DNA of 64,000 bases, taken from the NCBI RefSeq assembly GCF_014692675.1, contig NZ_JABFCZ010000007.1:1-64000 (forward strand), written 5' to 3'. The notes under the pieces were generated by a model. That model saw only the letters and a program-made list of their open reading frames with translations, did not search any database and was not told the DNA's origin. Shown one piece after another: positions 10,024 to 17,611 of this stretch (positions are counted from its first letter, which is position 1; each line of letters begins with the position of its first letter). Origin of the DNA: Roseibium aggregatum. GTDB taxonomy: Bacteria > Pseudomonadota > Alphaproteobacteria > Rhizobiales > Stappiaceae. A program made the position numbers and the translations under genes.

Positions 10024-10245
10024 ATGGCACTTCATCGATTCTCGGTCGGACAACAGGTCCGCATGACCGGCTGGCGCCGGCAATCGGCCGGTCCGGCCGA
10101 AACGTTCCGCGTCGTGGCGACGCTTCCGGAGCGCAACGACCTGCTTCAATACCGCATTCGCAGCGACAACGAGCGCCACGAACGGGTCACGACCGAAGAC
10201 AATCTTGAAAACGCGGACACGGCCTCGTTCTGGAAATCCGCGTAA
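10024..10245 (+). CDS. small protein of unknown function (73 aa)
   Basis: 73 residues starting at the ATG at 10024, preceded by AAGGAAAA. It is basic, begins HRFSVGQQVRMTGW and continues with AETFRVVATLPE, which suggests a small beta-barrel (SH3-like) fold. I recognise no named family. The FSVGQ.V opening and ETFRVV are typical of short, lone proteins in rhizobial genomes. It lies between csp and the 47-residue gene, 221 bp after csp and 21 bp before the next start, so the last two may be cotranscribed. Confidence 0.65.
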   Translation: MALHRFSVGQQVRMTGWRRQSAGPAETFRVVATLPERNDLLQYRIRSDNERHERVTTEDNLENADTASFWKSA

Positions 10246-10266
10246 TATCCCCGGAAGGAACATCCG

Positions 10267-10410
10267 ATGGCCAAGGGCCAACTGCGCAGTAACCGCGAAA
10301 AGAGAAAACCCAAGCAGCCGAAAAAGGTCGAGGCGGCACCCGTCGCCTTCGGCTCTCAGGTTGAAGCAATCAAGAACCGGGACGCTGCCGGCCGCAAGGG
10401 CAAGTCCTGA
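10267..10410 (+). CDS. very small basic protein (47 aa)
   Basis: An ORF of 47 codons with ATG at 10267 and a good Shine-Dalgarno (GGAAGGA at about 10253). The product begins MAKGQLRSNREKRKPKQPKK and ends AAGRKGKS; it is strongly basic and probably disordered. The opening MAKGQ.RSNRE.RKPK is familiar from short conserved alphaproteobacterial proteins of unknown role. It is closed by the terminator at 10481-10509. Its start 21 bp after the 73-residue gene suggests cotranscription. Confidence 0.7.
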   Translation: MAKGQLRSNREKRKPKQPKKVEAAPVAFGSQVEAIKNRDAAGRKGKS

Positions 10411-10480
10411 AGCGACACTGCTTGCTGGCCGGCTGAACCATCAAGGCTCACCGGCAACGCCCGATATTGAACTGCACAAG

Positions 10481-10509
10481 CGCCTCCGGCTTCCGGCCGG
10501 GGGCGTTTT
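10481..10509 (+). terminator. Rho-independent terminator after the small-protein pair
   Basis: A 10-bp stem with one G-T pair (10481-10490 with 10496-10505) has a 5-nt loop and is followed by TTTTG. It is nearly the same stem as the ccrM terminator at 9300. Confidence 0.72.
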
Positions 10510-10561
10510 GTTATCGGGGACGGCCTGCGTGTCCCCTTCCCTTTCCACCCGACCAATTCTC

Positions 10562-10680
10562 TCCGCCACACCGTGGCTCGACCATGGCATCCATGCCGTG
10601 ACGTTTCATCCCGTAATCGCTTCGACAAATGGCGCCGAAACGGCATGGATGCCCGGATCAGGTCCGGGCATGACGGCGGA
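10562..10680. repeat. dispersed palindromic repeat between convergent transcripts
   Basis: The stretch between the 10481 terminator and the tyrS stop has no gene. It contains CCATGGCATCCATGCCGTGA near 10581 and an inverted unit, CGGCATGGATGCCCGGATCA, near 10640. These are arms of an imperfect palindrome centred near 10620, followed by GGTCCGGGCATGAC. This style of interspersed repeat is common in Hyphomicrobiales. Confidence 0.45.
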
Positions 10681-10703
10681 GAGTGTGATGAAGCTTGCCG
10701 CCC

Positions 10704-11984
10704 TTACCCGAATTCCACCAGCGCCTTGCGTCTCTTGCCGACGGCCAGGGACAGCCGGTCCTCCGCCCCCAGATCGCCGCTTGAAATCCGGCGGCGGGGA
10801 TCGTCAACGACCTGGCCGTTGAGGCGGACGCCGCCGGCTTCGACCAGGCGGCGGGCCTCGCCGTTGGAGGCGGCGAAGCCGACACCGACGATCAGTTCCA
10901 GCAGGCCGAGGCCTTCTGCCAGCCTGTGCCGCTCCATCCGGTGGGTCGGCTCGGCGATTTCGTCGCTCCCTGAAAACAGGGCATCGCCCTGTTCCAGGGC
11001 CGCGCGGGCCGCATCGGGTCCGTGGACGATGGCGGTGACCTGGGTCGCCAGGATCTTCTTGGCCTCGTTGAGTTCGGCGCCTTGGAGCTCCGACAGGCGG
11101 ATCACCTCGCTGATCGGCATTTCGGTGAAGAGGCGCAGGAAGCGGGGCACGTCGGCATCGGCGGTATTGCGCCAGAACTGCCAGAAGCCGAAGGACGACA
11201 GGTGCTCGGGATGAAGCCAGACGGCGCCGTCGGCGGTCTTGCCCATCTTGGTGCCGGACGCCGTCGTCAGCAGCGGCACGGTCAGGCCGAACAGGCGGCG
11301 GGCGTCGCAGCGGCGGCCGAGCTCGATGCCGTTGACGATGTTGCCCCACTGGTCGGAGCCGCCGATCTGGAGCGTGCAGTCGTGGCGGCGCGCCAGTTCC
11401 AGAAAGTCCACCGCCTGCAGCATCATGTAGCAGAATTCCAGCACGGTCAGCGGCTGCTGGGCCTCGATCCGCGACTTGACGCTGTCGAAGGTGAGCATGC
11501 GGTTGACGGTGAACTGGCTGCCGTAGTCGCGCAGGAACTCCAGGAAGCGGAACTCGGTGAGCCATTCGGCGTTGTCGACCAGAAGCGCACCGTCGGGCCC
11601 GCGCATGTCGACGAGCCGTTCCACCGAGCGGCGGATGCCGGCGATGTTGGCGGCAATCTGGCTTCCGTCCAGAAGCGGCCGGGCGTCGTTGCGAAAGCTC
11701 GGATCGCCGACCTGGCTGGTGCCGCCGCCAAGAACGACGATCGGCCGGTGGCCGAGCTTCTGCAGCCAGCGCAGGGTCATCAGCGGCATCAGATGGCCGA
11801 CGTGGAGGCTTGCGCCGGTGGCGTCGAACCCGGCGTAGGCGGTCACGGGCCCCGAAGCGAGCGCCTCGTCCAGCGCTTCGATATCGGTACACTGGTTGAT
11901 CAGGCCGCGTTCGAAGAGCACCTGGGCTGCTTCGGATTTGAGCTTCGTTGCCGGCTTTCCGGCTTCAATCATGTGGGTGGTCAT
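10704..11984 (-). CDS. tyrS: tyrosyl-tRNA synthetase
   Basis: 426 residues. It attaches tyrosine to tRNA-Tyr and is a cytosolic class I enzyme. The HIGH-type signature is HVGH at residues 61-64 (ASLHVGHLMPL), the KMSKS-type signature is KMGKT, and the C-terminus is an S4 RNA-binding domain (EARRLVEAGGVRLNGQVV). The ATG at 11984 is chosen because AGGAAG precedes it; an open frame to 12026 would run into the attenuator hairpin. The upstream region on the minus strand holds a Tyr-rich leader ORF and a terminator hairpin (12030-12151), so expression is probably controlled by attenuation. Confidence 0.95.
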   Translation of the reverse strand: MTTHMIEAGKPATKLKSEAAQVLFERGLINQCTDIEALDEALASGPVTAYAGFDATGASLHVGHLMPLMTLRWLQKLGHRPIVVLGGGTSQVGDPSFRNDARPLLDGSQIAANIAGIRRSVERLVDMRGPDGALLVDNAEWLTEFRFLEFLRDYGSQFTVNRMLTFDSVKSRIEAQQPLTVLEFCYMMLQAVDFLELARRHDCTLQIGGSDQWGNIVNGIELGRRCDARRLFGLTVPLLTTASGTKMGKTADGAVWLHPEHLSSFGFWQFWRNTADADVPRFLRLFTEMPISEVIRLSELQGAELNEAKKILATQVTAIVHGPDAARAALEQGDALFSGSDEIAEPTHRMERHRLAEGLGLLELIVGVGFAASNGEARRLVEAGGVRLNGQVVDDPRRRISSGDLGAEDRLSLAVGKRRKALVEFG

Positions 11985-12029
11985 GTTCGGCTTCCTGGGG
12001 ATCGGCCCGCCAGGTGCCCTTTTCAAACC

Positions 12030-12057
12030 AAAAAGCCGCCTGACGCGGCGGCTTTTT
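12030..12057 (-). terminator. attenuator terminator hairpin in the tyrS leader
   Basis: A perfect 11-bp stem, AAAAAGCCGCC/GGCGGCTTTTT (12047-12057 with 12030-12040), with a 6-nt loop and the terminal T run on the minus strand, 45 bp before the tyrS ATG. Its promoter-proximal arm (12046-12053) is also perfectly complementary over 8 bases to 12089-12096 at the end of the leader ORF, so terminator and antiterminator exclude each other. It could also close the upstream MarR transcript. Confidence 0.85.
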
Positions 12058-12082
12058 CGGGTTCGTTCAGTGAGACAAGATC

Positions 12083-12151
12083 CTACGCAGCCGCCGATAT
12101 GTCGGTGACGTAGTAATAAAATCCGGTGAGGGCGAAGATCTCGTTGCTCAT
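12083..12151 (-). CDS. putative tyrosine leader peptide of tyrS (22 aa)
   Basis: ATG at 12151 to TAG at 12083, too short for most gene callers. The peptide is MSNEIFALTGFYYYVTDISA plus two Ala: Phe followed by three consecutive Tyr codons (TAT TAC TAC at 12118-12110). No Shine-Dalgarno precedes it, but a promoter-like pair places the transcript start at or next to the ATG, as in leaderless trpL of Sinorhizobium. A ribosome stalled at the Tyr codons would leave 12089-12096 free to form the antiterminator. A ribosome reaching the stop would cover it and let the terminator at 12030-12057 form. No family match is claimed; the case rests on architecture. Confidence 0.75.
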   Translation of the reverse strand: MSNEIFALTGFYYYVTDISAAA

Positions 12152-12155
12152 GGAT

Positions 12156-12186
12156 GTTAGATGCGCGACGGCGGCGGATAAGTCAA
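12156..12186 (-). promoter_or_regulatory. candidate promoter of the tyrS leader
   Basis: On the minus strand TTGACT (12186-12181) and TCTAAC (12161-12156) are separated by 19 bp, a long but usable spacing. The expected start falls at 12149-12151, coincident with the leader ATG. It lies just after the MarR stop at 12207. Confidence 0.5.
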
Positions 12187-12206
12187 GTCCACTTGCGAAC
12201 CGGCAA

Positions 12207-12659
12207 TCAATCGGGGGACCTGTCCGGCAGGAGCCGCGCCAGGATCGCTCCCAGTTGCTCCGCATCGCCTTCTTCCAGTCGCGCGGAAAAGTGACGGTGG
12301 ATCGCAGCCGCATAGGCCGGCCACATGCGTTTCAACAGTTCCACCCCCTCCCCGGTCAGGCGCACGACCACCGAGCGGCCGTCGGTTTCGGATTTCTCCT
12401 TCGACACATAACCGGCGGTCTCCAGCCGCGCCAGCAGACGGGAGATATTGTACTGGGCAAGCAGGGTGCGGTTCTCGATCTCAGACGGGCTCAGTGCCCC
12501 GTCCCGTTCCCGCTTCAATTCCAGCAGGACGTCATACCAGCCAAGGGGCGGGAAGCCCTGCTTCTTCAGGTCCGCCTCCACCGCCGCGAGCACGTACGTG
12601 CTGGCGCGAATCAAGCGAGCCCAGGCGGCAGTCTCGATTTCACTCGGGGTCTTCGACAT
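12207..12659 (-). CDS. MarR-family transcriptional regulator
   Basis: 150 residues from the ATG at 12659; a GTG at 12674 is the alternative. The winged-helix core shows LSPSEIENRTLLAQYNISRL, then LARLETAGYVSKEKSETDGR, the recognition helix and DxRS wing region of MarR proteins. It is divergent from a glutathione S-transferase gene. Three copies of ATGCAnnTGCAT lie between them (12680-12739), so it probably represses itself and the transferase until a small ligand binds. The ligand is unknown. Confidence 0.88.
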   Translation of the reverse strand: MSKTPSEIETAAWARLIRASTYVLAAVEADLKKQGFPPLGWYDVLLELKRERDGALSPSEIENRTLLAQYNISRLLARLETAGYVSKEKSETDGRSVVVRLTGEGVELLKRMWPAYAAAIHRHFSARLEEGDAEQLGAILARLLPDRSPD

Positions 12660-12679
12660 CGCCCCAGCTAGCACTTTTC

Positions 12680-12739
12680 ATGCACTTGCATCAATCTTGA
12701 TTTTTAAATGCAGTTGCATATATTTTTATGCAGATGCAT
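12680..12739. promoter_or_regulatory. three ATGCAnnTGCAT palindromes, probable MarR operators
   Basis: Copies are at 12680-12691 (centre CT), 12708-12719 (GT) and 12728-12739 (GA). Starts are 28 and 20 bp apart and lie between the divergent MarR and GST genes. The arms are identical in all three, so selection on the site is likely. Confidence 0.75.
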
Positions 12740-12755
12740 TCAAATGGAGTTTCCG

Positions 12756-13418
12756 ATGACATCCGACCTCACGCTCGTCAGCCATTCGCTTTGCCCCTAT
12801 GTCCAGCGGGCAGCCATTGCTCTTGCAGAAAAGGGCGTCCCCTTCGAACGGGTCACGATCGACCTGTCGGACAAGCCGGACTGGTTCCGGAAGGTCTCGC
12901 CGCTCGGCAAGGTGCCGCTTCTGAAGACCGGCGAGACCTATCTGTTCGAATCCGCGCCGATCCTGGAATATCTGGAGGACAGCCAACCCCGGCCGCTTCA
13001 TCCGCGCGATCCGGTCGCGCGCGCCCGGCATCGGGCCTATATCGAATTCGGCTCGCAGGTGCTGAACGGCATCGGCGCCCTCTATGACGCTGCCGACCGG
13101 CAGGGTTTCGAGGAAAAGGCGGCAGCCCTGCGGGAGAAGTTTCTCCACCTGGAGCAGGAACTGGATGGAGAAGGGCCTTTCTTCAGCGGCCCCGATTTCA
13201 GCCTCGTGGACGCGACCTTCGGGCCCGTGTTCCGCTATTTCGACGTCTTCGACCGGCTGGGCCGGTTCGGAATTCTGGATGGGCTGGAGAAGGTCGGGCG
13301 CTGGCGAGACAACCTGGCGAAGCGGAGGTCGGTCGTCGAGGCGGTCGCAGCGGACTATCCGGCGGACCTGACGCGCTTCCTCAAACGTCGGCAGTCCTGG
13401 ATCTCCGGATTAATCTAG
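12756..13418 (+). CDS. glutathione S-transferase family protein
   Basis: 220 residues; ATG at 12756 with GGAG upstream, preferred over longer readings that cross the operators. The N-terminal thioredoxin-like domain has SHSLCPYVQRA (Cys13-Pro-Tyr) and the conserved PLGKVPLLKTG plus LFESAPILEYLED (cis-Pro loop and ES motif). The C-terminus is the all-helical domain. A Cys at the active site points to omega/beta-like transferases or thiol reductases rather than Tyr/Ser enzymes. It is controlled by the divergent MarR, which suggests a role against an electrophilic or oxidising compound. Its 3' end overlaps the hemerythrin gene tail by 4 bp. Confidence 0.88.
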   Translation: MTSDLTLVSHSLCPYVQRAAIALAEKGVPFERVTIDLSDKPDWFRKVSPLGKVPLLKTGETYLFESAPILEYLEDSQPRPLHPRDPVARARHRAYIEFGSQVLNGIGALYDAADRQGFEEKAAALREKFLHLEQELDGEGPFFSGPDFSLVDATFGPVFRYFDVFDRLGRFGILDGLEKVGRWRDNLAKRRSVVEAVAADYPADLTRFLKRRQSWISGLI

Positions 13419-14023
13419 GAAATGCCGAGTTCTTCCTCGCCCCGGTCCAGGATGAGCGGCACGACGAGGTCTTCCTCGTCGTCTAGGTGGCGCATGAGGC
13501 CGCCGAGCAGACGGTCGCTGGCCATGCCGAAGGTCTCCGCCGCTCTCAGGATCGCATCCCTGTCGCCTTCGCCCAGCGCCTTGAAAAAGGCGTTTGCGCT
13601 TTCAACGATATTTGCGATCCGGTGATCCAGCCATTCGTGGTCGTTTTCAAGAAGCTGGAACCCCGGCAGGAGACGTTTTTCGGCCTCCGCGAACACCGGA
13701 AAATAGTGGTTGTCCTCGATGATATGATGATGGTGAAGCCCGGTCAGGAAGTGCTGCAGGTTGCTGCCGAAATGGTGGGCGAAGGGCTTTGCCTCCACCT
13801 CGCCTTCCCGAAACTTCGTCAGCGCCACGTCCAGGACGCCGCCCATTTCGCGAAAGCCGTTGTGGCGGGCCAGCCAGAATTCGGTCAGCGGCCCGAGGTT
13901 GTGGTGCGCCTGCCAGCCCTCGCGCGGGTGGGATTTCAGGAGATAAAGCCACTCGTCCGGAAGACCGGTCCGCATGGACAGATCGGACGGGCCTTCCGCC
14001 GGGCTGACTGCTTTTTCGTTCAT
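13415..14023 (-). CDS. hemerythrin HHE-domain protein
   Basis: 202 residues. A four-helix HHE cation-binding domain is visible through WQAHHNLGPLTEFWLARHNG, HFLTGLHHHHIIEDNHYFP, LLENDHEWLDHRI and LGGLMRHLDDEEDLVVPLI, which supply the His, Glu and Asp ligands for a di-iron centre. Such proteins bind oxygen, nitric oxide or act in iron-sulphur repair; the role here is open. It is monocistronic and converges on the GST gene, with stops overlapping by 4 bp at 13415-13418. Confidence 0.85.
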   Translation of the reverse strand: MNEKAVSPAEGPSDLSMRTGLPDEWLYLLKSHPREGWQAHHNLGPLTEFWLARHNGFREMGGVLDVALTKFREGEVEAKPFAHHFGSNLQHFLTGLHHHHIIEDNHYFPVFAEAEKRLLPGFQLLENDHEWLDHRIANIVESANAFFKALGEGDRDAILRAAETFGMASDRLLGGLMRHLDDEEDLVVPLILDRGEEELGIS

Positions 14024-14233
14024 GGTGCTCTCCGCCTCCGGGCGGATCGTGTCCGGGTCATCGCTACCGCAAGACTATCTAGGGCGCGCGGGCAGATCGG
14101 CCACATGACTCCCCCGAAAACCGGGATGCCCAGATTATAGCAAAAGTGGACCAAAAACGACCGTTTCGGCAGGCGGCAGCCGCGATTCAGGCGGTTTCCT
14201 CCGGTCCTGCCGAAGCGCGAATACCCGTCCGGT

Positions 14234-14719
14234 TCAGTCCGCAGTAGCACCGGGGACATCCATCCCGAGATATTTCCTGAGAAGGCGCATGAGCTGTTGG
14301 GTCTCGCGTGCGGTCAAGCCGCTCGGACGCGCCGCATCGCTTTCCGTCAGCACCGGCTTCATCGCGTCGACGAAGGCGGCTCCTTCGGGGGTCAGGTAAA
14401 GCTGGATCGCGCGCCGGTCTTCCTCCGACTGTTCCCTCCTGACCCAGCCATCGGCCTCGAAAGACTTGATGAGCTTGGTGGTATAGGCCAGCTTGAGCTT
14501 CAGCATTTCCGCCAGTTCGCCATGGCGGATGCCCGGATTTTCGCGGATCAGGATCAGGGCGGAAATCTGCGCGGGACGCATTCCCTTGGGCGTCAGTTCC
14601 TCGCTGAAATGCTCAAAGACATAGGCCTGGGCAAGCGAAATCAGGAAGCCGGACATGTTCTCCAGTCCGCCATAGGACCGTTCTTCGCAGGTCGCGTCGG
14701 ATTTGAGATTCTCTTGCAT
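14234..14719 (-). CDS. MarR-family transcriptional regulator
   Basis: 161 residues from the ATG at 14719 (MQENLKSD). A longer open frame reaches 14806 but adds atypical sequence. The winged helix is visible as GIRHGELAEMLKLKLAYTTK, then LIKSFEADGWVRREQSEEDRR, the usual D-x-R-R wing. It lies 302 bp upstream of, and divergent from, a TRAP-type binding protein. That protein is followed by a convergent CoA ligase/thiolase operon, so this regulator may control uptake and activation of an aromatic or carboxylic acid (inference). Confidence 0.82.
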   Translation of the reverse strand: MQENLKSDATCEERSYGGLENMSGFLISLAQAYVFEHFSEELTPKGMRPAQISALILIRENPGIRHGELAEMLKLKLAYTTKLIKSFEADGWVRREQSEEDRRAIQLYLTPEGAAFVDAMKPVLTESDAARPSGLTARETQQLMRLLRKYLGMDVPGATAD

Positions 14720-15021
14720 GCTCACCGTCTCGATTACCGTCCCGGCCGAAGTCCAGCTGGCAGACACGCGATGCTGACTGCGTATCCGAAGCTGATGCTG
14801 GAACATTCCTCAATCCGCGACCCTGAAGCCGCTACCCGATAGTGTCTATAGCCCCTGCCTGTCCCGAGCAACTCCGGCCGGCCTTTTAGTTCATGAGGAT
14901 AGCTTTCTAGCATCGAATTAAGTTTACGTGTGAAGTTTTTATGCTAGGCTCTGCCGGACTTTGCGACCGCATTCAGAAGAACCCCAACCATGCGGCCAAA
15001 GACGAAACAGGGAGGAAATTC
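14720..15021. other. divergent intergenic region with inverted repeat
   Basis: No gene in 302 bp. CTAGCAT at 14907-14913 and ATGCTAG at 14941-14947 form a widely spaced inverted repeat just upstream of the TRAP gene. It is a possible binding site for the divergent MarR, but 27 bp between arms is unusual for one dimer. Confidence 0.35.
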
Positions 15022-16134
15022 ATGAAACGGCTACTGATCGGCGCCGTTGCCGCGGCTTCAATCGCGGTATCGGCCCACGCGGAAGATCTTCGGGTATCGC
15101 CCGGCGTTCCGTCCGCGCACCCCGCCTACAGCCACGGCTATGCACATCTGCTCAAATATCTTCCGGAAGAATCGAACGGCGCGCTGACCGCGACCCTGAT
15201 CGGACCGGAGGTCGTCAGCCTCGGCCAGATGAAAGAGGCGCTCCAGGCCGGCGTCACCCAGGTCGGGCTGCTGCTGCCGCTCTATTTCCCGGCGGACTTC
15301 CCCTATCTCAGCATTCCGTCCGAAGTCGCACTGGTGGGAACCTCGCCCGATGCGATGGGCGCGGCGATGACCGAGTTCGTCGTCACCTGCGAACCCTGCC
15401 AGAAGGAACTGAAAGCCTTCGGCGTGGTGTTCCTGGGCTCCGGCTCGACGGATATCTATCACCTGCTGACGACCAAACCGGTCAAGAGCCTCGAAGACCT
15501 GAAGGGGCTCCGGCTGCGCTCGGGCGGATCGCCCTGGTCCCGGTTTGCCGAAGCCTTCGGCGCGGTGCCGGTGAGCATGCCGGTGGGCGAAACCTTCGAA
15601 GCCATGTCGCAGGGGGCCATCGACGGCACAGCCACATCCTACGGCGACCTGTTGTCCTTCCGGCTGGTCGAGGTCACCAAGGACATCAACACGATCAACC
15701 TGGGCACCTATCACGCCACGTCCTATTTCACAGTCAACGGGCAAACCTGGGCCGGCCTGAAACCGGAAGACCGGGCGGCGCTCGCGCGGGCGGCGAACCG
15801 GGCGAATGCGGACACCACGCTTCGCTGGGCACACGAACTGACAGCGGCCGCAACGGCTGCTGCGGAAAAGGCCGGCATCACCTTCACCGACCCGCCGGCG
15901 GACATGGCCGAAGCGGTCAAGGCCTACGCCGCGAAGGATGCGGAAGCCGTCGCAAAACTCTATGCGGAACGAGACGGCATCACCGAAGCCGACGCCATGG
16001 TGAAACGCTTCCTGACGCTCGTCGACAAGTGGAACGGGATTGTAGCCGAAACCGGTCCCGATGCCGAAGCCATCGCAGCCAAGGTCCAGGAAGAAGTCTG
16101 GTCCAAGGTCGACTATTCGACCTACGGGCTCTAA
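15022..16134 (+). CDS. TRAP transporter solute-binding protein, DctP family
   Basis: 370 residues; ATG at 15022 with GGAGG upstream. The first 20 residues are a signal peptide (ending SAHA), so it is periplasmic. The remainder matches DctP: LRLRSGGSPWSRFAEAFGAV is the ligand-contact region with the conserved Arg, followed by VSMPVGETFEAMSQGAIDGT. No DctQ or DctM membrane subunit lies beside it, so it is an orphan component that must pair with membrane subunits elsewhere. It is closed by a strong terminator at 16153-16184. Confidence 0.88.
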   Translation: MKRLLIGAVAAASIAVSAHAEDLRVSPGVPSAHPAYSHGYAHLLKYLPEESNGALTATLIGPEVVSLGQMKEALQAGVTQVGLLLPLYFPADFPYLSIPSEVALVGTSPDAMGAAMTEFVVTCEPCQKELKAFGVVFLGSGSTDIYHLLTTKPVKSLEDLKGLRLRSGGSPWSRFAEAFGAVPVSMPVGETFEAMSQGAIDGTATSYGDLLSFRLVEVTKDINTINLGTYHATSYFTVNGQTWAGLKPEDRAALARAANRANADTTLRWAHELTAAATAAAEKAGITFTDPPADMAEAVKAYAAKDAEAVAKLYAERDGITEADAMVKRFLTLVDKWNGIVAETGPDAEAIAAKVQEEVWSKVDYSTYGL

Positions 16135-16152
16135 CCAACCGGATTGAACAAC

Positions 16153-16184
16153 AAGGGCGGCCGCTGCAGCGGCCGCCCTTTTTT
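16153..16184 (+). terminator. Rho-independent terminator after the TRAP gene
   Basis: A perfect 28-bp palindrome (16153-16180, 14-bp arms) built from GGGCGGCCGCTG, followed by a T6 run, 18 bp after the stop. Confidence 0.88.
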
Positions 16185-16203
16185 ATTCGCAACTACGGCC
16201 CTT

Positions 16204-16372
16204 GCTCTCGTCTCCCCCCTTGAGGGGGAGATGTCCGCGTCAGCGGACAGAGGGGTGTGTCCGACCTCTCGACATATCGCAGCGCTGAAATGGGGCGCAG
16301 ACGCAACTACCCCCCTCTGTCACCTACGGTGTCATCTCCCCCAAGGGGGGAGACGGGAGCAAGCGGCGTAGT
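16204..16372. repeat. long imperfect inverted repeat of rhizobial interspersed type
   Basis: Arms of about 55 bp (16204-16255 and 16308-16372) read CTTGCTCTCGTCTCCCCCCT and, on the opposite strand, CTTGCTCCCGTCTCCCCCCT. Each contains its own small palindrome (CCCCTTGAGGGG; a GTCCGC/GCGGAC stem in the left arm). The loop is about 52 bp and no ORF is contained. Repeats with GGGGGAGATGTCCGC-type cores are widespread in Hyphomicrobiales. Confidence 0.65.
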
Positions 16373-16411
16373 CTCAACCCTTTTGCGTCATTTGACGGCG
16401 ATTAAACAGCC

Positions 16412-17611
16412 TCACCCCACGCGCAGGATCACGGCCATGGCGGAATCGCCGGCGGCGCAGCCCTGGAACAGGCCGTAGCCGCCGCCCTTGATTTCCAGCT
16501 CCTCGATCATCTCGATGATCGCCCGCAGGCCTGTCGGCCCTTGAGGATGGCCCCAGATCAGGGAACAGCCGTAGTTGTTCATGATCTTCCAGTCGATGCC
16601 GAAGGCGCGGGCGAAGGCGATGTCGTTGACCGCAAATGGGTTGTGCGACTTTACCGCCGCCATGTCGGCGATGGTCAGTCCGGCGAAATCGAGCGCCTTG
16701 CGGGCCGCATCGATGGGGGCGGCCGGCATGTGGGCCTTTTCCACCCGCGCCTGTCCAACGGCGATCACCTTCACCAGCGGTCCGCCGGACACCGGCGACA
16801 GCTCGCGGGCACGTCCCGGATCGGCCGTCATGACGAGGCCCGCATTGCCGTCCGCCGGATGGGTCTGGGCGGCGAAGGTGACACTGCCGCCGTCGCGAAC
16901 CGGGTTGAGCGCCGCCATTTTTTCCTCAGACGCCGGATAGACGCCGCAGTCGCCTGTCACGGTCTTCACCGTCTTGCGGAAGCGGGCGTCGGGAACCGCG
17001 AATTCCGCCGGCATGTAGCGCTTCTGGAAGGCGCGGCCGTCCTTCAGCGCCTCGGCATATTGCGTATTGCGGTAAAGCGTCAGCTCGTGCTGTTCGGCGG
17101 TGCCGATGCCTTCGCGCCGGGCGACGTTGTCGGCCGTATCCACCATGGCGCACCGGGCGAAGGGGTCGACGTTGAAACTGTCGAGCACCACGTTTTCGCT
17201 GACGCCGGTTCCGCCGGGCGCCTCGGGCGCGGGATAATAGACATGGGGACCGTTGGAGGTCCGGTCGCCGGACACCAGCAGCGCGGTTGCCGCCGTTCCC
17301 ATGGCGAATTCACCGGCGGCCGTCGCCACCAGTCGCGCGCCGGTGGCGCAGGCCTGGTTCACGGTCGGTCCGGGCAGGTGTTCCGCCCCCAGCAGACCGG
17401 TAAACCACGGCAGGCCGTAGAAGCTGCGGTTCTGCATCACGGTGATGCCATAGGCGACAAAGTCGAAAGCGCTCAGGGGAAGCTTGCGCTTTTCCAGTTC
17501 TTCGCGCGCCACATGGGCGGCGAATTCCATGGAATGCAGGTGGGCGAACTCGCCCTGCCAGCGGGCGAAGGGTGTACTCCAGTAGGCGCCATAGGGAATG
17601 TAGGCGTTCAT
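16412..17611 (-). CDS. thiolase family protein (acetyl-CoA acetyltransferase-like)
   Basis: 399 residues. The nucleophilic Cys88 is in NQACATGARLVATAA. The later His residues are in KSHNPFAVNDIA and IWGHPQGPTG, and the C-terminal Cys is in LFQGCAAGDSAM. These place it in the thiolase superfamily, though the C-x-G motif is read as CAAG, so it may belong to the SCP2-like or atypical thiolases rather than a textbook degradative enzyme. Its ATG overlaps the stop of the upstream synthetase gene by four bases (ATGA), indicating translational coupling. The pair could activate and cleave an aromatic side-chain CoA ester (inference). Confidence 0.83.
   Translation of the reverse strand: MNAYIPYGAYWSTPFARWQGEFAHLHSMEFAAHVAREELEKRKLPLSAFDFVAYGITVMQNRSFYGLPWFTGLLGAEHLPGPTVNQACATGARLVATAAGEFAMGTAATALLVSGDRTSNGPHVYYPAPEAPGGTGVSENVVLDSFNVDPFARCAMVDTADNVARREGIGTAEQHELTLYRNTQYAEALKDGRAFQKRYMPAEFAVPDARFRKTVKTVTGDCGVYPASEEKMAALNPVRDGGSVTFAAQTHPADGNAGLVMTADPGRARELSPVSGGPLVKVIAVGQARVEKAHMPAAPIDAARKALDFAGLTIADMAAVKSHNPFAVNDIAFARAFGIDWKIMNNYGCSLIWGHPQGPTGLRAIIEMIEELEIKGGGYGLFQGCAAGDSAMAVILRVG

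Noticed and set aside
12030..12057. hairpin as nothing more than the MarR terminator
   Set aside because: It may serve MarR too, but the promoter-like pair and Tyr-rich ORF downstream of the MarR stop, plus perfect complementarity to the ORF end, favour an attenuator of tyrS.
14907..14947. CTAGCAT...ATGCTAG inverted repeat as a MarR operator
   Set aside because: The arms are 27 bp apart and single; kept only as a note in the intergenic entry.
16204..16372. possible CRISPR-like repeat array
   Set aside because: There are two inverted arms only, with no regular direct repeats or spacers. No CRISPR array was seen anywhere in the window.
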